Assembly: GCA_963797175.1 (NCBI GenBank)
Contig: CAWCOL010000009.1
Coordinates: 186,001 to 250,000, forward strand
DNA length: 64,000 nt
Direction: 5' to 3'
DNA from: DATLLN01 sp963797175
Lineage (GTDB): Bacteria; Actinomycetota; Thermoleophilia; Gaiellales; JAICJC01
Part shown: positions 7,713 through 17,154 of the stretch, piece after piece
Numbering within the stretch: the first letter of the stretch is position 1
How the letters are laid out: each line of letters opens with the position of its first letter
Position numbers and translations under genes: made by a program
The notes under the pieces: generated by a model
Told to the model about the DNA's origin: nothing
Database searches by the model: none
The model's input: only the letters and a program-made list of their open reading frames with translations

Positions 7713-10015
7713 GTACGGCGGTCCGGCGCAGGAAGCGCGTCCGCGTCGAGGGCACCGTGCAGGGGGTCGGCTTCCGGCCGTACGTCTACCGGCTGGCGGC
7801 GGAGCTCGAGCTGGACGGGTTCGTGCTGAACGACTCCCGCGGCGTGCTGCTCGAGGTGGAGGGCGGCGAGGCATCGGTCGCGCGGTTCCTGGCGCGGCTG
7901 CCGGATGAGGCGCCGCCGCTGGCGGCGATCGACCGGCTCGTGGCCGACGACCGCGAGCCGGTCGGCCACGCCGGGTTCGAGATCCTCGCCAGCCCGCAGG
8001 AGGGCGTGGCCGACGCGGCGGTGACGCCCGACTCGGCGACCTGCGCGGACTGCCTGGCCGAGCTGTTCGACCCGGGCGACCGGCGCTTCCGCTACGCCTT
8101 CGTCAACTGCACCAACTGCGGCCCGCGGTTCACCATCGTCCGCGGCGTGCCCTACGACCGGCCGGCGACGACGATGTCCGGCTTCACCATGTGCGGCCGC
8201 TGCCAGGCGGAGTACGACGACCCGGCCGACCGCCGCTTCCACGCGCAGCCCAACGCCTGCCCGGACTGCGGCCCGTCGCTCGCGCTGCTCCGGGCCGGCA
8301 GCGGGCTTCCCGTCCCCGGCGACCCGCTCCAGGGAGCGGTGGACGCGCTGCTGGACGGCGGCGTCGTTGCCGTCAAGGGCATCGGCGGCTACCACCTGGC
8401 GTGCCGGGCAGACGACGAGGTCGCCGTCGCCCGGCTGCGTTCACGCAAGCACCGCGAGCATCGGCCGTTCGCGCTGATGGCCGCCTCGGCCGAGGCGGCG
8501 GGCGCGCTGGTCGCGCTCGGCGGGCGGGAGCGGGAGCTGCTGGAGGGCGTCGAGCGGCCGATCGTGCTGGCGCCGCGGCGACCCGGCGCGCCGGTCGCGC
8601 CCGCGGTCGCCCCGGGGGCGCCGGAGCTGGGCGTGATGCTTCCCTACTCGCCGCTGCACCACCTGCTGCTGGCCGACCTGCGGTCGCGGATCCCGCCCGG
8701 CGCGCCCGCGACGCTGGTGATGACCAGCGGCAACGTGTCGGACGAGCCGATCTGCTTCCGCGACGCCGACGCCCGCGAGCGGCTGCGTGACATCGCCGAC
8801 CTGCTGCTCGTCCACGACCGGCCGATCCACACCCGCACCGACGACTCCGTGGTCCGCGTCGTCGCCGCCGGCGGGCGCCGGGGCCTGACGCTGCGGCGCT
8901 CGCGCGGTCACGTGCCCGCGACGCTGCCCCTGCCGGATGCAGCCGGCCGGCCGATCCTCGCCTGCGGCGCCGAGCAGAAGAGCACGTTCTGCCTGGCCCG
9001 GGGCGGCCGGGCCTGGGTCGGCCACCACATCGGCGACCTCGAGAACTACGAAACGCTGCGCTCGTTCACCGAGGGCATCGACCACTTCCAGCGCCTGTTC
9101 GCCGTCGTCCCCGAGATGGTCGCGCACGACCTCCACCCCGAGTACCTGTCCACCAAGTACGCACTCGAGCTCGATGGCGTCGAGACCGTCGCCGTCCAGC
9201 ACCACCACGCCCACCTGGCGGCGGTGCTGGCCGAGCACGCCGAGCCCGGCACCGCCGTCGGCGCGATCTTCGACGGCACGGGACTCGGCTCCGACGGCAC
9301 GATCTGGGGAGGCGAGCTGCTGACCGGCGACCTGGCCGGCTTCGAACGCACGGGCAGCCTGCGGGCGGTGCCGCTCCCGGGCGGCGCGCGGGCGGTGCGC
9401 CAGCCCTGGCGGATGGCGTGCGCGTGGCTGCTGGCGGCCGGCGAGACCTCGCCGCCCGCCGTCCTGGCGGAGCAGATCGACCGGCGCACCTGGGAGCAGG
9501 TCGCGGAGCTGTGCCGCACCGGGCTGGGGTCGCTGCAGACGAGCAGCATGGGCAGGCTGTTCGACGCCGTCGCGGCGCTGTGCGGCCTGCGCCCGGCTGT
9601 CACGTACGAGGGCCAGGCTGCCGTCGAGCTCGAGGCGGCCTGCGATCCGGCCGAGCGCGGCCGCTACCCGATCGACGTCTCCGGCCCGGAGATCGACCCC
9701 CGCGAGACGATCCGGTCGGCCGCCGCGGACGTGGCCGCAGGCGTGCCCACCGGCGTCGTGGCGAGCCGGTTCCATGCCGCCGTGGCGTGGGCGACCGTGG
9801 CCGCGTGCTCACGTGCCGCACTGGCCGGCGGCACCGACCGGGTCGTCCTGGCCGGCGGCGTCTTCCAGAACCGGCGGCTGATCGAGGACGTCGCGGCCGG
9901 CCTGTCGGCGGCCGGCCTGCGGGTGCTCGTCCCGGAGCGGCTCCCGGTCAACGACGGGGCGATCTCCTACGGACAGGCCGCGATCGCGGCGCACCGCATG
10001 GCGGCCGGCCGATGA
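7709..10015 (+). CDS. hypF: Carbamoyltransferase HypF
   Basis: A 768-residue enzyme that makes the thiocarbamate precursor of the active-site cyanide ligands on HypE. Domains in order: acylphosphatase (about 8-95, VEGTVQGVGFRPYVYRLA), two zinc fingers (CADC/CTNCG and CGRC/CPDCG, about 110-190), a YrdC domain (about 200-385, GIGGYHLACRADD and TSGNVSDEPICF), and a Kae1-like carbamoyltransferase domain (about 400-768) with VQHHHAHLAAVLAEH. Full length, with no missing key residue seen. GTG start in a GTGA overlap with the SIS gene. Confidence 0.97.
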   Translation: MSTAVRRRKRVRVEGTVQGVGFRPYVYRLAAELELDGFVLNDSRGVLLEVEGGEASVARFLARLPDEAPPLAAIDRLVADDREPVGHAGFEILASPQEGVADAAVTPDSATCADCLAELFDPGDRRFRYAFVNCTNCGPRFTIVRGVPYDRPATTMSGFTMCGRCQAEYDDPADRRFHAQPNACPDCGPSLALLRAGSGLPVPGDPLQGAVDALLDGGVVAVKGIGGYHLACRADDEVAVARLRSRKHREHRPFALMAASAEAAGALVALGGRERELLEGVERPIVLAPRRPGAPVAPAVAPGAPELGVMLPYSPLHHLLLADLRSRIPPGAPATLVMTSGNVSDEPICFRDADARERLRDIADLLLVHDRPIHTRTDDSVVRVVAAGGRRGLTLRRSRGHVPATLPLPDAAGRPILACGAEQKSTFCLARGGRAWVGHHIGDLENYETLRSFTEGIDHFQRLFAVVPEMVAHDLHPEYLSTKYALELDGVETVAVQHHHAHLAAVLAEHAEPGTAVGAIFDGTGLGSDGTIWGGELLTGDLAGFERTGSLRAVPLPGGARAVRQPWRMACAWLLAAGETSPPAVLAEQIDRRTWEQVAELCRTGLGSLQTSSMGRLFDAVAALCGLRPAVTYEGQAAVELEAACDPAERGRYPIDVSGPEIDPRETIRSAAADVAAGVPTGVVASRFHAAVAWATVAACSRAALAGGTDRVVLAGGVFQNRRLIEDVAAGLSAAGLRVLVPERLPVNDGAISYGQAAIAAHRMAAGR

Positions 10016-10293
10016 GCGCCGAGACCGACCGCATCCTCCGGTCGCAGGTGTTCATGCGCGGCGCCAACCGCCCGTTCGGCGAGCTGACGGTGGACGACGC
10101 ACGGACGCGGGCCGACGAGCTGCGCGCCGTGACCGGCTGGGGGCCGACCGCGCGAGTGGCGACCGTCGCCATGGCCTGGCGGGAACTGACGGTGACGATG
10201 GAGCGGGCGGGCGCTGCCACAGTGGCCGACCTCGGCCCCGAGCAGGTGACCGAGTTGGCGCCGCGCCTGTGGGTCGTCCTACCCGGCGGGTGA
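10012..10293 (+). CDS. Small protein at the end of the hydrogenase/hyp operon, unknown function
   Basis: A 93-residue protein whose ATG overlaps the hypF stop (ATGA), so it is probably translated with the operon. It has the repeated word TVDDARTRADELRAVTGWGP and no Cys pairs, signal peptide or membrane helix. It is not HypC: it lacks the MCLGIPG-type start. I do not recognise the family. The 3' end overlaps the convergent nth gene by 15 nt. Confidence 0.65.
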   Translation: MSAETDRILRSQVFMRGANRPFGELTVDDARTRADELRAVTGWGPTARVATVAMAWRELTVTMERAGAATVADLGPEQVTELAPRLWVVLPGG

Positions 10294-10932
10294 TCCCGCG
10301 ACCAGCGAGGAGGGGCACGTGTCCGCGACGACGCACTCCTCGCAGCGCGGCCGGCGGGCGGCGCAGACGCGCCGGCCGTGGAAGATGAGCACGTCGCTCA
10401 CCTCCAGCCAGCGCTCGCGCGGATACAGGCGCATCAGCGCCCGCTCGACCCGCACCGGGTCGGTGTGCCGGGTCAGGCCGAGGCGGCGGGACACGCGCAG
10501 CACGTGCGTGTCCACCGCGATTGCCTCGCGGATCCCGAAGGCGTTGGAGGCCACCACCGCCGCGGTCTTGCGCCCCACCCCGTGCAGCGCGACCAGGGCG
10601 TCGAAGTCGGCGGGAACCTCGCCGCCGTGGCGCTCGACGATCTGGGCACTGGCCTCGCGGATCGACCGCGTCTTGCTGCGGAAGAAGCCGGTCGGGCGGA
10701 TCAGCCCCTCCAGTTCGGCCGGCTCCATCGCCAGGTAGTCCTGCGGCCGCCGGCAGCGGGCGAACAGCGCAGGCGTGACCTCGTTCACCCGCTTGTCGGT
10801 GCACTGGGCGGAGAGGATGGTTGCGACCAGCAGCTCCAGCGGCGTCGTGTAGTCGAGCTCGATGTGGGCGTCGGGGTGCTGGGCGTGGAGCGCGTCCAGC
10901 AGCTCGGCCGCGCGCGCCCGCGTCATCCTCAT
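10279..10932 (-). CDS. nth: Endonuclease III
   Basis: DNA glycosylase/AP-lyase for oxidised pyrimidines, 217 residues. Helix-hairpin-helix LHGVGRKTAAVVASNAFG contains the catalytic Lys. AVDTHVLRVSRRLGL holds the catalytic Asp. The C-terminal C-x6-C-x2-C-x5-C (CAARRPRCEECVVADTC) binds the 4Fe-4S cluster. The start at 10932 is chosen because its ATG overlaps the addA stop (ATGA). Third gene of an addB-addA-nth repair operon. Confidence 0.95.
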   Translation of the reverse strand: MRMTRARAAELLDALHAQHPDAHIELDYTTPLELLVATILSAQCTDKRVNEVTPALFARCRRPQDYLAMEPAELEGLIRPTGFFRSKTRSIREASAQIVERHGGEVPADFDALVALHGVGRKTAAVVASNAFGIREAIAVDTHVLRVSRRLGLTRHTDPVRVERALMRLYPRERWLEVSDVLIFHGRRVCAARRPRCEECVVADTCPSSLVAGSPAG

Positions 10933-13900
10933 GCCGGCTCGAGCTCCAGCAGCGCGGGCCCGGCGCAGAGCAGGTCGAGCGCCGGGCACTCGGCGCACCA
11001 CGGCCCCGGCACCGCGGGGTACTCGCCGGCGGTCAGCGGCGCCAGCCAGCCGCGCAGCTCCTCCTCCAGCCGGCCGCGATCGGCCTCCTCGAACCGCTCC
11101 GACCAGACCGCACCGGGCCGGTCGAGGAAGGCGTAGGTGACCTCGACCGAGGCGGCGCCGCCCAGCAGCACGGCCAGCGCGTAGATGACGACCTGCTGGC
11201 GGTACGACGCCGCGACCAGGTCGGCCGGCTCACGGTCGCCCAGCAGGTTGGTCTTGTAGTCGACCACCAACGCGTGGCCGGCCGCGTCGCGGTGGTAGGC
11301 GTCGAACCGGCCGCGGAAGATCATGCCCTCCTGGCGGAAGGCAAACGAGAGCTCGCGGCGCACCGGCTCCAGCCCCGCCAGCCGCTCCGCCAGCTCCGAG
11401 CCGCGCCAGCTCGCCATCATCCGCTCGACCACCTCGTGGTCGCGCTCGGTCGCCGCCGGGTAGCGCAGCCGCCAGCGCTCGTCGTCGCGCTCCAGCAGCA
11501 GGTGGACGGCGTCGCCGATCTCGACGCCCGCCATCCCCTCGCCGACCGGCGCCGCGGTGCGCCGCTCGGGCAGGCGCAGGATCCGCTGCGCGTAGAACCG
11601 GTAGCCGCATCGGCGGTGCACCGAGAGCGCGCTGTAGGAGGCCCTGCGCGCAGCGGGCTCCGGCGCCGCCGGCACCTCGGCCAGCGGCGGCAGGTCGGGA
11701 AGCGGCGCGGGCTCGTCGCCGAACAGCGGCAGCTGGTCGGGCCCGGGATCGGCCGGCACGTCGTCGCTGGGCCGCACCACCCGCACCTCCACGGCCGTGC
11801 GGCCGACCACGCGGCGGCCCTCGTCCTCGAGGCCGACGTCCAGCGTCTGGCAGAGCCGGGCGATCGGCGCGTCCCCCTGAGCGGCGCCGCCGCCCAGCGC
11901 GCCGCCCACGATCAGGTGCTGGCGTGCGCGGGTCATCGCCACGTACTGCAGCCGGCGCCCCTCCTCCGTCGCCGCCCGCTCCTCCTCCTGCCAGAGCGCG
12001 TCGTGGCCGAGCGCGGGGCGCGCACGGCCGCTGGACGGGTCGGCCATCTTGAATGCGATCCGGCCGTCGGAGGCGACCAGCACCTCGGGCGTGCCGGTGC
12101 CGCCCGTGACACGCCCGGTGTCGGCGACCACGACGACATCGAACTCGAGGCCCTTCGCGGCGTGCACGGTCATCAGCAGCACTGCGCCGCCGCCCTCGTC
12201 GGCGATCACGGCCTCGCCCTCGCGCGCGGCCAGGTCGGCCTGGTCGTCGCAGAAGCGCAGGAACCCCTCCAGATCGGGGCCGCGCACCGCCTCGAACTCG
12301 CGGGCGAGGCGGACGAGCTTGCGGACGTTGGCCAGCCGGCGATCGCCGTCCGGCCGCGCCAGCAGCGCCAGGTCGTAGTCGTGGTCGCCGACGATCCGCT
12401 CGCACAGCGCCTCCAGCGAGAGCCCGGCCATCCCGTCAGCGAGGCGCCGGTAGCGCCCCCAGAACGCCCGGGCGAGGCGCTCGTCCTCGGCCGTCATCGC
12501 CTCGGGCAGCGTCCCGCCGGACTCGAACACCGTCACGGCCGCCCGTCGTCGCGTCGCCAGCCGGATCAGGCCCATCCCGTCGTTGGAGACGCCCACCAGC
12601 GGCGATGCCAGCACGCCCAGCAGGGCCGCGTCGTCGGTGCGCGTGCGCAGCAGCCGCAGGTAGGTGAGCACGTCTCCCACCTCCTGCTGGTCGTAGTAGC
12701 CGCGCCCGGTGGCGCGCACCGTGGGCAGCCGTTGGGCGCGGAGCGCGTCCTCGTAGATGCCGGCGTCGGTGCCCGCCTCCAGCAGCAGCACGACCTGGCC
12801 GGCCGAGCACTCGCCGGAGGCGACGAGCTCCGCCACCCGCGCCGCCAGCGCCGCGGCCTCCGCCTCGCGCCAGGCGCGCGGGCCGCCCTCGTCGAAGGCC
12901 TCGCGGTCGGCCAGCACCAGCTCGACCAGGCGCGCCCCGGGACCGTCCTCGCCGAACACCCCGCTGGAGCGCAGCTCCTGGTACCCCTCGCCGAACTCCC
13001 GGCTGTAGACCTCGTTGACCAGGTCGATCACGTGCGGCCGCGAGCGGTAGTTCTCGGGCAGCGCGATCACCTCCGCGCCGGCCTCGTCGCGGCGGCGGCG
13101 GAAGATCTCGACCTCGGCTCGGCGGAACCGGTAGATGCTCTGGAACTCGTCGCCGACCAGGAACAGGTCGTCGCCGCGGATCAGCTCGATCAGCTCGACC
13201 TGGAGCCGGCTGGTGTCCTGGAACTCGTCCACCATCACCTCGGCGAACCGCTCGCGGTAGCCGGCGGCGACGTCCGGCCGCGCCCGCAGCAGGTCGCGTG
13301 CGCGCAGCTCGAGGTCGTCGAAGTCGAGCAGGCCGCGGCCGTCCTTGAGGGCCGCGTAGGCGGCGGCGAACCGGCCCAGCAGCACCTCGATCAGCGCCCG
13401 GTCGGCGTCGGCCAGCTCGTCCAAGGCCGCCTGTTCGGCGGCGAGCCACGCGTCCGCCAGGCGGTCGCCGGCCGTGCGCCGGTTGGGCTTCGAGGACGCC
13501 AGCAGCTCGGCGGGCGAGGGCTCGCGGGCGAGCAGCTCCCGCACGTCCTCGCCCGGAGCCCCGGCCTCGAGTGCCGCCGCCCGCAGCTCCGCCAGCGCGC
13601 CAGGCAGGTCGGGCTGGGCGTAGGGCCGAAGCTCCAGCCCCAGGCCGAGGCCGCGCAGCCGCTCGTGCAGCTCCACCGTCATCCGCCGCAGGCGGTCGGC
13701 CCGGTACAGCGCGAGCAGGTCGAGCGCGGCGTCACCGCCCTCCTCGACGAACCCGTCCAGCGCCCGCGCGAACGCGTCGGCGCGCAGGATCAGGGACTCG
13801 GTCTCGGTCGCGACCCGGAAGGTGGGGTCGATGCCGGCCTCGAGCGCATGCGCGCGGAGCACCCGGCCGCAGAACCCGTGGATGGTCGAGATCCAGGCGG

Positions 13901-14156
13901 CGTCGACCCCGATCGCCGCCTCGGCCAGCCCGACCGCGCGCAGCCGGTCGCGGACGCGGCCCTTCAGCTCGGCGGCCGCCCGCTCGGTGAACGTGATCAC
14001 CAGCAGATGGTCGACCGGCGTCCCCGCCTGCACGCGGCGCACCACCCGCTCGACCAGCACCGCGGTCTTGCCGGTGCCGGCGCCCGCCGAGACGAACACC
14101 GAGCCGCGGCGCTCGATCGCCTCCCGCTGGCCCTCGTTCCACTGCCGCTCGGTCAC
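10929..14156 (-). CDS. addA: UvrD-family helicase/nuclease AddA (double-strand break repair)
   Basis: A 1075-residue superfamily 1A helicase with a C-terminal PD-(D/E)XK nuclease. Walker A is GAGTGKT at residues 25-31. VMVDEFQDTSRLQ is the Walker B/Q motif, and LMTVHAAKGLEFDVVVV is motif V-like. The nuclease core VVDYKTN lies near residue 965. A Cys near 850 plus the C-terminal WCAECPALDLLCAG could form an iron-sulfur staple as in AddB/AdnB nucleases. The GTG start overlaps the addB stop (GTGA). It resects broken ends together with AddB. An AdnA/AdnB naming is possible, since actinobacterial enzymes grade between the types. Confidence 0.88.
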   Translation of the reverse strand: MTERQWNEGQREAIERRGSVFVSAGAGTGKTAVLVERVVRRVQAGTPVDHLLVITFTERAAAELKGRVRDRLRAVGLAEAAIGVDAAWISTIHGFCGRVLRAHALEAGIDPTFRVATETESLILRADAFARALDGFVEEGGDAALDLLALYRADRLRRMTVELHERLRGLGLGLELRPYAQPDLPGALAELRAAALEAGAPGEDVRELLAREPSPAELLASSKPNRRTAGDRLADAWLAAEQAALDELADADRALIEVLLGRFAAAYAALKDGRGLLDFDDLELRARDLLRARPDVAAGYRERFAEVMVDEFQDTSRLQVELIELIRGDDLFLVGDEFQSIYRFRRAEVEIFRRRRDEAGAEVIALPENYRSRPHVIDLVNEVYSREFGEGYQELRSSGVFGEDGPGARLVELVLADREAFDEGGPRAWREAEAAALAARVAELVASGECSAGQVVLLLEAGTDAGIYEDALRAQRLPTVRATGRGYYDQQEVGDVLTYLRLLRTRTDDAALLGVLASPLVGVSNDGMGLIRLATRRRAAVTVFESGGTLPEAMTAEDERLARAFWGRYRRLADGMAGLSLEALCERIVGDHDYDLALLARPDGDRRLANVRKLVRLAREFEAVRGPDLEGFLRFCDDQADLAAREGEAVIADEGGGAVLLMTVHAAKGLEFDVVVVADTGRVTGGTGTPEVLVASDGRIAFKMADPSSGRARPALGHDALWQEEERAATEEGRRLQYVAMTRARQHLIVGGALGGGAAQGDAPIARLCQTLDVGLEDEGRRVVGRTAVEVRVVRPSDDVPADPGPDQLPLFGDEPAPLPDLPPLAEVPAAPEPAARRASYSALSVHRRCGYRFYAQRILRLPERRTAAPVGEGMAGVEIGDAVHLLLERDDERWRLRYPAATERDHEVVERMMASWRGSELAERLAGLEPVRRELSFAFRQEGMIFRGRFDAYHRDAAGHALVVDYKTNLLGDREPADLVAASYRQQVVIYALAVLLGGAASVEVTYAFLDRPGAVWSERFEEADRGRLEEELRGWLAPLTAGEYPAVPGPWCAECPALDLLCAGPALLELEPA

Positions 14157-17095
14157 GGCGCCACCCGGCAGATGCCGGCGTTGCGGCGGCGGCACCAGTC
14201 CGGGCACGACCCCGGCAGCGGGTCGTGGCGGACGTCGCCCGCGCGGATCCGGCGCACGATCTCGTTCGCCCGCTCGACGGCGAGGTCGACCTTGCCCCAG
14301 AAGGCCGTCTCGTCCAGTGCGTCATTGCTGTAGCGGGGCTTCACCTCGCCGCGGACGGCCATCCCCCGGGCCTCGCGCTCGCCGGCCAGCGCTCGGTAGA
14401 ACCCTGCGACCGGCTCGACGCCGAGCAGCTCGCGCACCGCCAGGAGATAGAGCGGGATCTGGAGCCGCCACTGATCCTCGATCTGCGCCGCGGAGTGCAC
14501 CGAGCGGCCGCTCTTGTAGTCCCAGACGACGCCGCGAGCGGACATGTCGGGGTCGCGATCGATGCGGTCGATGGTGCCCGAGACGACGAAGCCGTCCAGC
14601 TTCAGGCCCTCCTTCAGCCCCGGGGCGGCGGTGGACATGCCGAACCGCACCTCGAAGTCACGGGGCGCCAGCGGCAGGCCCAGCGCAACCTCCGCCCGCA
14701 GGTAGCCCTCCAGGTCGCGCTCGAGCGCGCGCACCGCGACCTTCCCGGTCGGCGTGGCCGGCAGCCGCACCGTCGTCAGCGCCTCGGCCAGGCACGCGTG
14801 CATCAGCTCCAGCGCGCCCGCCGCGTCGGCGTCGGCCACCCGCTCGACGCCGAGCTCGCGCGGCAGCCGGCTGTGGAAGCGGTTCAGCGTCGCATGCGCG
14901 ACAGAGCCGCGCTCCTTGGGGCCGAACTCGTAGTCGATCTCGCCGGGCGAGAGGAACCGTTCGACGAACCACGACGAGGAGCAGTCGGCGAACTTCTCCA
15001 GCTCGGTGACCGAGAAGCGGCCCTGGGCCGCCAGCGCGTCCAGCACCGAGCGGTTGCGCAGCGCGGTGCGGCGCCGGTACGCGTCGCGGGCGCGCTGGAG
15101 CTTGCGCTCCCAGCCCTCGTGCCCCGTGCACGCCGCCATCGCCCACTCCGGCCGCTCACGCAGCTCGCGGGCCAGCGATCGGAGCCGCTCGCGCTCGGTC
15201 GGCGCCTCGTCCAGCGGCCAGGTGAGGTCGCCCAGCGCCCGCCGCCGGCGCGGCAGCGGCGCGCCGCCCAGCGCCTCGCGGACATCGGCCAGAAACGGTG
15301 AGGGCTGGCGCAGCCGCCCGTCCTCGTCGGCCGCCTGGCGGCAGAGGAAGAGCCGCTTCCACGGGCGCGTCACCGCGGTGTAGAAGAGATGGCGGTCGCG
15401 CTCGCCCGGATCGGGGCGGCGCAGCGCCAGCAGCGCGGTCTGCTCCGCGTCCAGGAAGGCGTCCTCGCGCGCACCGCGCGGCAGGCTGCCCTCCTCCAGG
15501 CCGAGCACGAAGACGGCCTGGAAGCGGCGCGTGCGCGCGCGGCGCAGGTCGAGCACCTTGACCCGGCCGGGCGCCAGGTCGCCGCCGGTGCGGACGGCCA
15601 GGCGGGAGAGGTGGTCGGACAGCGCGGCCCGGTCGAGCGGCGCCAGGCCGCGGCCGGACAGCAGGCGCAGCTCCTCCAGCGAGCGCAGCACGGCGCGCAC
15701 GGCGTCCAGATGGCGGCGGTGCGCCGCGTCCTGGTGGCGGGCGAGGAGCCCGCACGCGGCCGCCGTCATCCGCCCGCAGCGCAGCTCCACCTGCGCCAGC
15801 GGATCGCCGTCGCTCTCGAGCTCCTCCACGGCCGCCAGCAGCCGCAGGTACTCCATGTCCGTCAGCGCGGCGCGGACGTCGCCGCCGGCACGGACGCCGC
15901 GGCCCCGCAGCCGGCCCTCGGCGTGGTCCACCATCCGCCGCGGCAGGGCCGAGAACGGGCTGCGCAGGTAGCGGAAGAGGGCACCCCGCTCGTCGCCGAA
16001 CCAGGCGAAACGGAGCAGGGCCAGCAGCGCACCGCCGAAGGCGGTCGCCCCCAGATCGACCGTCGCGTCCACCTCGGCCGGCAGGCCGGCCGCAGCGAAC
16101 GCGGTCTCCATCGGCTGCCGCCACATCCCGGTGTCCGGGGCGATCACCGCGATCTCGTCGGGCGGGAGGCCGAGCTCGCGGACGAGGCGCAGGGCCTCGG
16201 CCGCGACCTGGTCGGCGACGCCGCGCACCCCGCAGGCCTCCAGCACCACCACCGAGCCGTCCGGCTCGGGCGCCGGCCCCGGCTCGCGCGCGGGGAACAG
16301 CGCGCGCTCCAGGTGGACGAGTGCCGCCGAGTCGGCGTGCTCGCCGGGCGGAAGCTCGATCAGCTCGTGCGGGCCCGCGGTCAGCGCCTCCACCGCGGGC
16401 CGCACGGCGGTGAACGCCTCGCGCCCGGTCTCGTAGGGCAGCGACACCGTCACCGGCCCGCGCGCGGCCAGCGCCCGCAGCGCCGCCAGCTGCACGCCGG
16501 TGACGTCCTCGAAGCCGTAGGCGAGCACCGGCGCGCCGTCCCAGGCATCCAGCCGGCCCGCGATCAGGTCGGCCGCGCGGGCCCGGACACCGGCCCGGTC
16601 GAGCGCCCCCAGCTCCGCCAGCCGGGCCAGGTACGCGGCGCGGAGGGCGGCGATCTCGGCCGTCCTCGGCGAGGCCGGGAGCGCCGCCAGCCGGCGCTCG
16701 ACCGCGGCCGGCTCGTCCGACACCGCGAGGTCGTCGAGCAGCCGCGCCAGCCCGTCCGCGAAGCCGGGAAAGCGCGAGGCCGGGCCCAGCGCGTCCAGCC
16801 CGGACGCGGCGATCACCTCGGCCAGCACCAGCCGGCGCTGGGGCGCGGACAGCACCAGCGGCGCCTCGCCGCAGCGCTCCAGGACGGTCTCGAACAGGTC
16901 GTCGAAGGTGCCCACGGCCCCGCCCAGGACGACGCCGCGGCGATCGAGCAGCTCCCGCTCGGCCAGCTCCGCGTCCGACCGGTTGGGGACGATCAGGAAG
17001 GGATCGGCGCCACCGTCGGCCGCCTCCAGGAAGCGGTCGAGCAGGAGCCTGACCTTGCCGCAGTTGGCAGGGCCCAGAACAAGGGTGAGGGACAC
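14153..17095 (-). CDS. addB: AddB-like PD-(D/E)XK nuclease/helicase subunit
   Basis: A 980-residue partner of AddA. The N-terminus has a Walker-A-like GPANCGK (residues 8-14). The middle resembles an inactivated UvrD helicase (VFVLGLEEGSLPRGAREDAF). The nuclease domain has VVWDYKSGRSVHSA near residue 858. Cys near 704 (FADCSSSWF) with the C-terminal CPDWCRRRNAGIC forms the C-x(n)-C-x3-C-x6-C arrangement expected for a 4Fe-4S staple. First gene of the addB-addA-nth operon. It diverges from the phosphodiesterase gene with 59 bp between starts. Confidence 0.85.
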   Translation of the reverse strand: MSLTLVLGPANCGKVRLLLDRFLEAADGGADPFLIVPNRSDAELAERELLDRRGVVLGGAVGTFDDLFETVLERCGEAPLVLSAPQRRLVLAEVIAASGLDALGPASRFPGFADGLARLLDDLAVSDEPAAVERRLAALPASPRTAEIAALRAAYLARLAELGALDRAGVRARAADLIAGRLDAWDGAPVLAYGFEDVTGVQLAALRALAARGPVTVSLPYETGREAFTAVRPAVEALTAGPHELIELPPGEHADSAALVHLERALFPAREPGPAPEPDGSVVVLEACGVRGVADQVAAEALRLVRELGLPPDEIAVIAPDTGMWRQPMETAFAAAGLPAEVDATVDLGATAFGGALLALLRFAWFGDERGALFRYLRSPFSALPRRMVDHAEGRLRGRGVRAGGDVRAALTDMEYLRLLAAVEELESDGDPLAQVELRCGRMTAAACGLLARHQDAAHRRHLDAVRAVLRSLEELRLLSGRGLAPLDRAALSDHLSRLAVRTGGDLAPGRVKVLDLRRARTRRFQAVFVLGLEEGSLPRGAREDAFLDAEQTALLALRRPDPGERDRHLFYTAVTRPWKRLFLCRQAADEDGRLRQPSPFLADVREALGGAPLPRRRRALGDLTWPLDEAPTERERLRSLARELRERPEWAMAACTGHEGWERKLQRARDAYRRRTALRNRSVLDALAAQGRFSVTELEKFADCSSSWFVERFLSPGEIDYEFGPKERGSVAHATLNRFHSRLPRELGVERVADADAAGALELMHACLAEALTTVRLPATPTGKVAVRALERDLEGYLRAEVALGLPLAPRDFEVRFGMSTAAPGLKEGLKLDGFVVSGTIDRIDRDPDMSARGVVWDYKSGRSVHSAAQIEDQWRLQIPLYLLAVRELLGVEPVAGFYRALAGEREARGMAVRGEVKPRYSNDALDETAFWGKVDLAVERANEIVRRIRAGDVRHDPLPGSCPDWCRRRNAGICRVAP

Positions 17096-17141
17096 CGGTG
17101 GATTCTAGGCTGGGGCTGACCCGCACCGGAAGACCCGTCGG

Positions 17142-17147
17142 TACAGT
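17142..17147 (+). promoter_or_regulatory. -10 box TACAGT, leaderless layout
   Basis: TACAGT ends 7 nt before the ATG at 17155, and no Shine-Dalgarno sequence is present. This places transcription start at or next to the start codon. Confidence 0.5.
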
Positions 17148-17154
17148 TCTGCCG

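Noticed and set aside
10821..14333. 1170-codon open frame antisense to addA
   Set aside because: Same shadow effect in high-GC DNA; composition is unlike a protein and addA is a convincing helicase.
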